Source of the DNA: Streptomyces jumonjinensis
GTDB taxonomy: Bacteria > Actinomycetota > Actinomycetes > Streptomycetales > Streptomycetaceae
NCBI RefSeq assembly: GCF_009600885.1
Contig: NZ_VCLA01000201.1
Location: 138,811-202,810 of the forward strand
Length of the DNA stretch: 64,000 nt
Direction of reading: 5' to 3'
Numbering within the stretch: the stretch's first letter is position 1; each line of letters starts with the position of its first letter. The position numbers and the translations under genes were made by a program. Shown here piece by piece: positions 29,770-36,900 of this stretch. A model generated the notes under the pieces. It saw nothing but the letters and a program-made list of their open reading frames with translations. It was not told the DNA's origin and did no database searches.

Positions 29770-31209
29770 CTATGAAGCCCCCAGCGACCGCTTCATGATC
29801 TTCCCCATGTCGTTGCGCGGCAGCTCGTCCAGGAACCGGACCGCCCGGGGACGCTTGTGCGGGGCCAGCCGCGCCGCCACATGGTCCGCCAGCTCGGCCT
29901 CGGAAGGCGGGTTCTGACGGTCCGCCGCCACGATCCAGGCGACCGCCCGCTCGCCCAGATCCGCGTCCGGCTCGCCCGTCACCGCCGCCTCGCGCACGCC
30001 CGGGTGCTCCAGCAGCGCGTTCTCGATCTCGCCCGCGCCCATTTTGTAGCCGCCGCTCTTGATCAGATCGGTGGCCTTGCGGCCGACGATCCGGATCGAG
30101 CCGTCCGCTTCCCGTACCGCCATGTCGCCGGTCCGGAACCAGTCGCCGTCGAAGGCGGCGGCGGTGGCGTCCGGACGGTTCAGATACCCGGTGAAGAGAT
30201 GGTCGCCGCGGACCTGGATCTCGCCGATGCTCACCCCGTCGTACTCCGTGATCACGGAGCCGTCCTCCTCGGTCAGCCGCAGCTCCACCCCGCGCAGCGG
30301 GACCCCGACCGAACCGGGCGCGGACGAGCCGTCCACCCGCACACTGGTGTTCATCAGCGTCTCGGTCATGCCGTACCGCTCGACGACCCCGCGGCCGGTC
30401 GCCGCCTCGATCCGCCGGTGGTCATGGACGGGCATCGCCGCCGACCCCGACACCAGCAGCCGCGCGCCCGTCAGGGCCTTCCGGAGCTCCGGGTCGCCGT
30501 CGACCGCCTCGGCCAGCCGGTGGTACATCGTCGGGACGCCGAAGAGCACGGTCCCGCCCGCCGTCAGCTCCCGGGCGACCGCATCCACCGAGAACCGCCC
30601 CAGATGCCGTACCTCGCCGCCCCGGCGCAGCGGTCCGATCACCCCCAGGATCAGACCGTGCACATGGAACAGCGGCAGCCCGTGCACCACCGTGTCGTCA
30701 CCGGTCCACGCCCAGGCGTCCGCCAGCGCGTCCAGGCTCGTGGTGAGGGCCCGCCGGGGCAGCACCGCGCCCTTGGGCGGGCCGGTGGTGCCCGAGGTGT
30801 AGACGATCAGCGCGGGGGAGAGCGGTCCCGGCTCGACGGGCGGCGGGCCCGCGGTCCCGGTCAGCGGGACATCGATCCGCTCCAGCCCGTCGAGCGCCAT
30901 CGGCAGGGACTCCCCGGGCCCGGCCAGCACCGCCGCCGGAGCGCTGTCCGTGATGATGTGGGTCAGCTCGCCGTCACCGGTCTTCGGGTTCAGCGGCACG
31001 ACGGGCACTCCGGCGAGCAGCGCCGCCACCGCTCCCACCCCGGTCTCCAGCGTGGGAGTGGCCCAGAGCGCGACCCGGGACGCCCCGCCGATCCGTACGG
31101 CCAGAGCGCCGGCCGCGCCCGCCAGCTCCCCATAGGTCAGGGTTCGTTCGCCGAAGCGCAGGGCGATGCGGTCCGAGGCGGCGTCAAGGGCGGGGAAGAG
31201 GTCACTCAC
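29770..31209 (-). CDS. matB: Malonyl-CoA synthetase (AMP-forming)
   Basis: The protein (479 residues) activates malonate or methylmalonate with ATP and CoA, giving extender units. The P-loop YTSGTTGPPKGAVLPRRAL, the ATP motif ERYGMTETLMNTS, the hinge WFRTGDMAVREADGSIRIVG, GRKATDLIKSGGYKMGAGEI and the C-terminal PRNDMGKIMKR (catalytic Lys) are all intact. The protein is close, along its whole length and in its MSDLFPAL start, to what I recall of Streptomyces coelicolor MatB (SCO2444). It starts at GTG 31209. The proximity of a type II ketosynthase locus 28 kb away does not prove a connection. Confidence 0.88.
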   Translation of the reverse strand: MSDLFPALDAASDRIALRFGERTLTYGELAGAAGALAVRIGGASRVALWATPTLETGVGAVAALLAGVPVVPLNPKTGDGELTHIITDSAPAAVLAGPGESLPMALDGLERIDVPLTGTAGPPPVEPGPLSPALIVYTSGTTGPPKGAVLPRRALTTSLDALADAWAWTGDDTVVHGLPLFHVHGLILGVIGPLRRGGEVRHLGRFSVDAVARELTAGGTVLFGVPTMYHRLAEAVDGDPELRKALTGARLLVSGSAAMPVHDHRRIEAATGRGVVERYGMTETLMNTSVRVDGSSAPGSVGVPLRGVELRLTEEDGSVITEYDGVSIGEIQVRGDHLFTGYLNRPDATAAAFDGDWFRTGDMAVREADGSIRIVGRKATDLIKSGGYKMGAGEIENALLEHPGVREAAVTGEPDADLGERAVAWIVAADRQNPPSEAELADHVAARLAPHKRPRAVRFLDELPRNDMGKIMKRSLGAS

Positions 31210-31599
31210 TCGTCGTTCTCCATGTCCGTGTCAGGGGTCCTGGAACCCGGGGCCCGTGTCGTTCGCGGTCCGGCGGGTCTGGTGGGTCTGGTGGATCGGC
31301 GCGGGAGAGTACATCAGTGCGCGGGGGTCCGGCGGGCCGTTCCCGCCGTGAGTACGTCAGTACGGGAGTACATGAGTACGCCGATACGTCGGCATGCCGG
31401 TACTCCGGCGCATCAGCGGGCGGGCGCGGGGCGGACGGTCTTCCGGGCCGGGTGTCTTCCGCATTCCCGAAGCCTAGCCAGCGACGGTCCGGCCGGGGGC
31501 CCGCCGGCGTCCTTCCGCCATTCGCGGCATCCGCCCCGCCGCGGGGACACGGCTCCGCGCGGCTCAGCGCGGGGACAGCTCCGAGCAGCTCCGAGCAGC
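31210..31599. other. Intergenic region with GAGTAC direct repeats
   Basis: These 390 bases between two minus-strand genes hold no gene. GAGTAC(G/A)T units recur at about 31305-31385 (GAGTACATCAG, GAGTACGTCAGTAC, GAGTACATGAGTAC), followed by a CTCCGAGCAG direct repeat near 31580. The first cluster lies upstream of matB and could be an operator. Confidence 0.45.
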
Positions 31600-33168
31600 T
31601 CAGCGCGGGGCCTCCCAGACGACCGGGGTGCCGCCCGCCCCGCCGTCCTCGCGGCGGCCGTCGTCCGTGACCGTCAGCCGTACCCCGGCCCGGCCGTCCG
31701 GCAGCCGGACCGTCGCGTCCACCTCCACCTCCACCGAGGTGACCCCGGGCCTGCGGTGCGCCGCCGCGAGCGCGCCGCGCAGCGCCGCCAGCAGCCGTCC
31801 CTCCGCCGGCTCCCGCACCAGCGCGTCGACCGCGCCCCGGAAACGTACCGAGGGCGGGAAGCCGAGCAGCGCGGACGCCCCGGCGATCTCCGCGAGCACC
31901 CGCCCCCGGAGGCCGGTCGGGGCCTGGGCGGGCGGCTGCTGAAGCGCGAAGATCGCCGTCCGCACCTCCTGGATCGTCGAGTCCAGCTCGTCGACGGCCC
32001 GGCTCAGCAGCTCGTCCGCCTCGCCCGCCCCCGCCCTCCGGCGCGTCGACTCCAGCATCATCTCGGTCGCGAACAGCCGCTGGACGACCAGATCGTGCAG
32101 ATCGCGGGCGATCCGGTCACGGTCCTCGTAGACCGCGAGCCGCTCCCGGTTCTGCTGGGCGTCCGCGAGCACCAGCGCCAGCGCAGCCTGCGAGGCGAAC
32201 TGCGAGGCCAGCAGCCGTTCGGCGGCGGTGTAGGGGCGGTCGCGGCGCCGTCTGGGCAGCGCGAGCGTGCCGATCAGCCGGCCGCCGCTCTGGAGCGGCA
32301 GCATCATCGAAGGACCGAAGCGGGTGCGTACCCGCGTCGTCATCCGGGGGTCGGTCGCCGAGTCCTCGATGAAGACCGGCTCGCCGCCGAGCAGTTGCGC
32401 GAGGACCGGGGAGCCGGGGGCGATGACGGTGCCGACGATGCCCCCCGGGTCGTCCGGGGCCGACGCGGTGACGATCTCCATCCCGCCCTCGTCCGTGGGC
32501 TGGAGCACCACCCCGGCCGACGCGCCGGCGAGGATACGGGCCTGTTCGGCGACGGTCATCAGGGCGTCCCGCGCGCTCTGGCCGGTGAGCAGCGCGGTGG
32601 TGACGGCGGCGGCGCCCTCGATCCACCGCTCCCGCTGGCGGGCGCTCTCGTAGAGCCGGGCGTTGCCGATGGCGATTCCGGCCTGGGAGCCGAGGATGCG
32701 CAGGACCGCGAGATCCTCCTCGGTGAAGACGCCCTCGCGTTTGCCGGAGAGATAGAGATTGCCGAAGACCTCGGTGTCCACCAGGATCGGCACACCGAGC
32801 AGTGAGCGGGTCTCGGGGTGGCCCTCGGGGACGCCCGACGACCGGGGGTCGGCGTCGAGATCGTGGATCAGCAGCGGCTGCGGGTCCCGGATGAGGAGAC
32901 CTACTACGCCGGACGCGCCGCTCGGCAGCGGGCCGATCCGGTCGCGCTCCTCCTGGCTGAGCCCCGAGGTGTACAGCTCGCTGAGGGCTCCGCCCTCGGG
33001 GTCGATGACGCCGAGCGCGCCATAGCGGGCTCCGGTGAGCTCGGCGGCGGTGTCCACGATGTGCTGGAGCGTGGTGGGCAGTTCGAGGTCGGTGCCGACG
33101 CTGAGCACGGCTTCGAGCAGCTGCGGCAGCCCGTGTCCCGCTGCGTCGTCGGCGCCGTCGCCGGTCAC
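31600..33168 (-). CDS. GAF-domain histidine kinase with degenerate ATPase domain
   Basis: The protein (522 residues) resembles the DevS/DosS type. It has two GAF domains (about 20-165: LQHIVDTAAELTGARYGALG, SLLGVPILVDTEVFGNLYLS; and about 195-340: GPSMMLPLQSGGRLIGTLAL), then a HisKA_3 dimerisation box with the phospho-acceptor His in RDRIARDLHDLVVQRLFATE. The ATPase domain is abnormal. The N box is eroded (LRGALAAAHRRPG), and after VRLTVTDDG the ATP-lid region with the GxGL box is missing, jumping to GGTPVVWEAPR. It is probably unable to bind ATP normally and may work as a sensor or decoy, or with a partner kinase. No response regulator gene is adjacent. Confidence 0.85.
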   Translation of the reverse strand: MTGDGADDAAGHGLPQLLEAVLSVGTDLELPTTLQHIVDTAAELTGARYGALGVIDPEGGALSELYTSGLSQEERDRIGPLPSGASGVVGLLIRDPQPLLIHDLDADPRSSGVPEGHPETRSLLGVPILVDTEVFGNLYLSGKREGVFTEEDLAVLRILGSQAGIAIGNARLYESARQRERWIEGAAAVTTALLTGQSARDALMTVAEQARILAGASAGVVLQPTDEGGMEIVTASAPDDPGGIVGTVIAPGSPVLAQLLGGEPVFIEDSATDPRMTTRVRTRFGPSMMLPLQSGGRLIGTLALPRRRRDRPYTAAERLLASQFASQAALALVLADAQQNRERLAVYEDRDRIARDLHDLVVQRLFATEMMLESTRRRAGAGEADELLSRAVDELDSTIQEVRTAIFALQQPPAQAPTGLRGRVLAEIAGASALLGFPPSVRFRGAVDALVREPAEGRLLAALRGALAAAHRRPGVTSVEVEVDATVRLPDGRAGVRLTVTDDGRREDGGAGGTPVVWEAPR

Positions 33169-33210
33169 GCCGCTCCGTCTCTGCCTTCGTCCCCGTCTCC
33201 GTCTCCGCTC

Positions 33211-34254
33211 TCAGTCGACCTCGGCCAGCGGGTTGAGGACCAGTGGCTGGATTCTGCCCTCCAGCATGGCGCCGAGGCCCAGCACCGCGCAGATGTCCGG
33301 CCGGTCGGCGATCTGCACCGGCATCCCGGTGGCGTTCCGCAGCATCTGGTCCAGCCCGGGGAGCAGCGCGCTGCCGCCGACCATCATGATCCCCCGGTCG
33401 GCGAGATCGGCGACGAGATCGGGCGGGCAGTCCCGGAGCACCTTGCCGATGCCGTCGAGCACCGAGGTGAGCGGGGTGTGGATGGCGTTCCGTACGGCGG
33501 CGGTGTCCACCTGCACGGAACGGGCGAGTCCGGTGGCCACGTCCCGGCCGTGGATCTCGGTGGACTCGGGGCCCTGGGAGGTGAGGCCGTTGCCGTGCAG
33601 GGCCAGCTGGAGGGGGCGCACCGACTGGAGGGGCAGCATCAGCTCGTGCTGGGTGCGCAGATGCTGGATCACCGCGTGGTCGATGGCGTTGCCGCCGACC
33701 GGGATGCGTTCGGCGGTGACGATGGAGCCGAGCGAGAGCACCGCGATCTGGGTGGTGGCGGCGCCGCACACCATGATCATGGTCGCGGTGGGCTGTTCCA
33801 CGGGGAGTCCGCAGCCCACGGCGGCGGCGATGAGCGTGTCGACCAGCTCGACCCGGCGCGCGCCGAGGCCGACCAGGGTCTCCACGGCCGCGCGCTGGGC
33901 GAGCGGATCGCTGAGATGGGGGGTGCAGGCGGCGGCCCGGAGCCGGGGCTTGCGGCGCAGCTGACGGCGGAGTTTCTCACCGAGGAGATGGCGCAGCATC
34001 CGCTGGGCCATCTCGATGTCGACGACCGTGCCGCCGGACACCGGCCGTACGACGCGGATGTAGTCGGGCGTACGGCCGGTCATCTTCTCGGCGAGCGCCC
34101 CGACCGCGATGAGCGCGCCGGTACGGGTGTTCACGGCGGCCACGCTCGGCTCGTCCACGACGAGTCCGGCACCCTTGACGAAGACTCTGGTGCGGGCGGC
34201 CCCCAGGTCGACGGCGACATGGCAGCGGCGCAGCTGCTCAAGACTGACGGTCAC
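33211..34254 (-). CDS. mbl: MreB-like actin homologue
   Basis: The protein (347 residues) has the actin-fold nucleotide motifs: CHVAVDLGAARTRVFVKG (phosphate 1), RPVSGGTVVDIEMAQRMLRH (connect 1), MIMVCGAATTQIAVLSLG (phosphate 2) and GIMMVGGSALLPGLDQML (adenosine). In Streptomyces, MreB and Mbl act in aerial hyphae and spore wall assembly rather than in vegetative growth. Several positions are less conserved than in chromosomal MreB, and the gene is solitary, away from mreC/mreD, which fits Mbl (SCO2451 in S. coelicolor as I recall). It starts at GTG 34254. Confidence 0.85.
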   Translation of the reverse strand: MTVSLEQLRRCHVAVDLGAARTRVFVKGAGLVVDEPSVAAVNTRTGALIAVGALAEKMTGRTPDYIRVVRPVSGGTVVDIEMAQRMLRHLLGEKLRRQLRRKPRLRAAACTPHLSDPLAQRAAVETLVGLGARRVELVDTLIAAAVGCGLPVEQPTATMIMVCGAATTQIAVLSLGSIVTAERIPVGGNAIDHAVIQHLRTQHELMLPLQSVRPLQLALHGNGLTSQGPESTEIHGRDVATGLARSVQVDTAAVRNAIHTPLTSVLDGIGKVLRDCPPDLVADLADRGIMMVGGSALLPGLDQMLRNATGMPVQIADRPDICAVLGLGAMLEGRIQPLVLNPLAEVD

Positions 34255-34427
34255 GGCGGAACCTCCCGGATACGGGTCTCTGAAGGCATCGTCCGGCCGC
34301 GCCGGGGGCGGCGCTCGCTGGGTGAGCCGGTCGGGCTACCGGCTGACGGCCCGCCAGAAGGGGTGGGGCGGCGCGTACGACCGGGGTACGGCCGCTGGTC
34401 GCACCGCCCGCGCCCGGGTGCCGCGCT

Positions 34428-34991
34428 TCACAGCAGCCGCTGGAACAGCCCCCAGGTGAACTCCGCGACGCGCCGCTCCCCGCCGGGCAGGGTCAGGGAG
34501 AGCTGCCACCGGGTCGGCGCGGAGCCCTGCATCGGGGCGGCCGGCGCGAACGCCCGCGCCGCCTCGTCCACGGTGCAGGACCACGGCTTCAGATCCCCGG
34601 CCGTACGCAGCGTGGGACCGGCCGCGCCCGGGGCCCGTACCAGCCACTCGTTCCAGACCGCGCCGCCCTTTGCCGCCGCCAGCACCTCAAACCGCAGATC
34701 CGGCCAGAGCGGCACCGGCCAGAGCAGCGCCCGGCACTCCAGATCGCCGACTCTGCGGAGGCCGGAGTGCTCGGGCTCGCCGAGCACCGAGCGGTAGCGG
34801 GTGAGCGCGGCCCGGGTTCCCGGGGCGCGGACCATCGCCTGCCAGCGGCGGTTGGCCTCGCGCATCTCGGCGATGGATACGCCCAGGTCACGGCGGGCGT
34901 CGTCGACCAGATCCGGCTGGAAGTCGGCCATTCGGCGCAGCAGGACGAGCTGGAAGTCGAGGGGCCCGAAGGGTGCGGCGGCAGCGGTCAT
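34428..34991 (-). CDS. Hypothetical protein
   Basis: The protein has 187 residues. The N-terminal half is helical (FQLVLLRRMADFQPDLVDDA, RRDLGVSIAEMREANRRWQA) and the C-terminal half strand-rich (RRVGDLECRALLWPVPLWPD, LRFEVLAAAKGGAVWNEWLV, WQLSLTLPGGERRVAEFTWG). The family is not recognised. No membrane segment, signal or catalytic pattern is seen. It follows the MarR gene on the same strand after a 7-base tandem repeat. Confidence 0.65.
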   Translation of the reverse strand: MTAAAAPFGPLDFQLVLLRRMADFQPDLVDDARRDLGVSIAEMREANRRWQAMVRAPGTRAALTRYRSVLGEPEHSGLRRVGDLECRALLWPVPLWPDLRFEVLAAAKGGAVWNEWLVRAPGAAGPTLRTAGDLKPWSCTVDEAARAFAPAAPMQGSAPTRWQLSLTLPGGERRVAEFTWGLFQRLL

Positions 34992-35059
34992 GACGACATC
35001 CTGCCGGGCTGCGGGCTTCAGGACGCGCCCGGGTCGGCGGGCGTCAGGGCACGGGTCAC

Positions 35060-35103
35060 CGGTCGTCAGTCGTCAGTCGCCAGTCGCCAGTCGCCGGTCG
35101 TCG
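35060..35103. repeat. Six-copy 7-base tandem repeat (GTCGYCR)
   Basis: GTCGTCA, GTCGTCA, GTCGCCA, GTCGCCA, GTCGCCG, GTCGTCG run head to tail just downstream of the MarR stop codon. It looks like a slippage-prone microsatellite. Confidence 0.7.
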
Positions 35104-35107
35104 GGCT

Positions 35108-35596
35108 TCAGGGCGTGCCCGGTACCGTGGACAGGCTGAGCTCGCGGTATTCGTCCGGCGTCCCCGCCTCCTCGCCCAGCATCCGCCGCAGCAGATCCCG
35201 CAGCGTCTCCCGCTCCTGCCCGGAGAGGCGTGCCAGCGGCTCCTGGGCGGAGTTCAGCGACTCCCGCAGCTGGTGCATCGTGCTCGCGCCCTCCTCCGTG
35301 GCCGCCGCCAGCTTCACCCGGCGGTCATGGGGGTCGGGCCGCCGCTCCACCAGCCCGCGTGACTCCAGCCGGTCCACGATCCCCGTCACATTCGAGGGCT
35401 CGCACTGGAGCTTCTCCGCCAGCCGCCGCATCGGTATGGGTTCGAGCGCGAGCAGCCTCAGCACCTTGGCCTGGGCCCCGGTCAGCGATTGCCGGGCCGC
35501 GGCCTGTTCGTACTCGATGTGGTACTGCGTCACGACCCTGCCGATGAGATCGGCGACTTCGAAGGTGAGGGCATCGGGACGCGAGGTGGTGGCCAT
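35108..35596 (-). CDS. MarR-family transcriptional regulator
   Basis: The protein has 162 residues from ATG 35596. QSLTGAQAKVLRLLALEPIP, MRRLAEKLQCEPSNVTGIVD, RLESRGLVERRPDPHDRRVK is the canonical MarR winged helix with the DxRxxx wing. It is divergent to the NADP-dependent oxidoreductase gene, with a 90-base intergenic region holding TTGACA and an inverted repeat CTTGA-N12-TCAAG. It most likely represses that gene and itself, responding to an electrophile or phenolic ligand. The ligand is unknown. Confidence 0.9.
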   Translation of the reverse strand: MATTSRPDALTFEVADLIGRVVTQYHIEYEQAAARQSLTGAQAKVLRLLALEPIPMRRLAEKLQCEPSNVTGIVDRLESRGLVERRPDPHDRRVKLAAATEEGASTMHQLRESLNSAQEPLARLSGQERETLRDLLRRMLGEEAGTPDEYRELSLSTVPGTP

Positions 35597-35617
35597 GCCC
35601 GTCAGCGTACTCCGATA

Positions 35618-35639
35618 CTTGACACCATGAAATATCAAG
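35618..35639. promoter_or_regulatory. Candidate MarR operator over a TTGACA hexamer
   Basis: CTTGA (35618-35622), 12 bases, TCAAG (35635-35639), with TTGACA at 35619-35624 inside it. The region is AT-rich compared with the flanks. The oxidoreductase gene has GAGGAGG at 35671-35677. Confidence 0.5.
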
Positions 35640-35686
35640 GAGCATGGTTGTTTAACGCAGTAAAGTTTCTGAGGAGGTAACACCCT

Positions 35687-36709
35687 ATGTCGTCTGCACT
35701 CCCCGCGGCGAGCCGTGAGTGGCACCTTGTGGCCCGCCCGCACGGCTGGCCCAAGGAAGAGGACTTCGCGCTGCGCGAGGTTCCGGTGTCCGAGCCCGCG
35801 CAGGGCCATGTGCTGGTGCGCAATCTGCATTTCTCGGTCGACCCCTATATGCGCGGGCGGATGAACGACGTGAAGTCGTACACGCCCCCGTTCCAGCTCG
35901 ACCGGCCGATGGAAGGCGGTGCGGTCGGCGAGATCGTCGCCTCCGCCGCCGAGGGCTTCGCCGTGGGCGACCATGTGCTGCACAACCTCGGCTGGCGTGA
36001 GTACGCCGAGGTGCCCGCCGGGCAGGCCGTCAAGGTCGACGCCGCGCTCGCCCCGCTCTCCGCCTACCTCGGAGTGCTCGGCATGACCGGCCTCACCGCG
36101 TACGCCGGTCTCTTCGAGACCGCCTCCTTCAAGGAGGGCGACGCGGTCTTCGTCTCCGGCGCGGCGGGCGCGGTCGGCGGCCAGGTCGGCCAGATGGCCA
36201 GGATCAAGGGCGCGTCCCGGGTCATCGGCTCCGCGGGCTCCGACGACAAGGTCAAGTTCCTCATCGAGGAGTACGGCTTCGACGCGGCCTTCAACTACCG
36301 GAACGGGCCCGTCGCGGAGCAGCTCCAGCAGGCCGCCCCGGACGGCATCGACGTCTACTTCGACAACGTCGGCGGCGAGCACCTCGAAGCGGCCATCTCC
36401 TCGCTCAAGCCGCACGGCCGCGCCACCCTCTGCGGGATGATCGCTCAGTACAACAACACCGAGCCCACCCCCGGGCCGACCAATCTGCCCATGATCATCG
36501 GCAAGCGGCTGCGCCTTGAGGGCGTGCTGGTGACCGATCACTACGGGCTCCAGCCGCGCTTCGTCCAGGATGTCGCGGGCTGGCTGGCCTCGGGCGAGCT
36601 GAAGCACCACGAGACCGTGGTCGAGGGCATCGAGAACGGCTACAAGGCGTTCGTCGGACTCCTCCGCGGCGAGAACACCGGCAAGATGGTCGTCTCGCTC
36701 TCCCACTGA
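35687..36709 (+). CDS. NADP-dependent oxidoreductase of the zinc-free MDR family (CurA/prostaglandin reductase-like)
   Basis: The protein (340 residues) lacks the zinc ligands of alcohol dehydrogenases and has the CurA/PTGR features: SVDPYMRGRMNDVKSYTPPF, PMEGGAVGEIVAS, LGMTGLTAYAGLFE, the nucleotide loop VSGAAGAVGGQVGQMA, FDAAFNYRNG and DVYFDNVGGEHLEAAI, and the end GENTGKMVVSLS. These enzymes reduce the double bond of enones such as aldehydes or curcumin-like compounds. Control by the divergent MarR fits a response to electrophiles. Confidence 0.9.
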   Translation: MSSALPAASREWHLVARPHGWPKEEDFALREVPVSEPAQGHVLVRNLHFSVDPYMRGRMNDVKSYTPPFQLDRPMEGGAVGEIVASAAEGFAVGDHVLHNLGWREYAEVPAGQAVKVDAALAPLSAYLGVLGMTGLTAYAGLFETASFKEGDAVFVSGAAGAVGGQVGQMARIKGASRVIGSAGSDDKVKFLIEEYGFDAAFNYRNGPVAEQLQQAAPDGIDVYFDNVGGEHLEAAISSLKPHGRATLCGMIAQYNNTEPTPGPTNLPMIIGKRLRLEGVLVTDHYGLQPRFVQDVAGWLASGELKHHETVVEGIENGYKAFVGLLRGENTGKMVVSLSH

Positions 36710-36821
36710 AGCACTGGGGCGCGCTGAGGTCCTGAGGCCCTGAGGCGACCGGGACCGCTCGGGCGGAGCGCGACACTGGCGCAGGGGAGGCGCCGGCACC
36801 GTACTACGCCCGACGACGGCA

Positions 36822-36857
36822 GAGGGCCGCACCCCCGTCCACGGGAGTGCGGCCCTC
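36822..36857. terminator. Bidirectional terminator between convergent genes
   Basis: GAGGGCCGCAC (36822-36832) pairs exactly with GTGCGGCCCTC (36847-36857). Both flanking genes end towards it. Next to it, degenerate GCTCAGCC/GTTCAGC units run to 36914 over the end of the M14 gene. Confidence 0.8.
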
Positions 36858-36900
36858 ACCGCTCATCACGAACCGCTCAGCCGCTCAGCGGTTCAGCTGT

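Noticed and set aside
29857..32805. A 982-codon open frame on the plus strand over matB and the kinase gene
   Set aside because: Opposite-strand genes have complete families and motifs; this frame has shadow composition without any domain.
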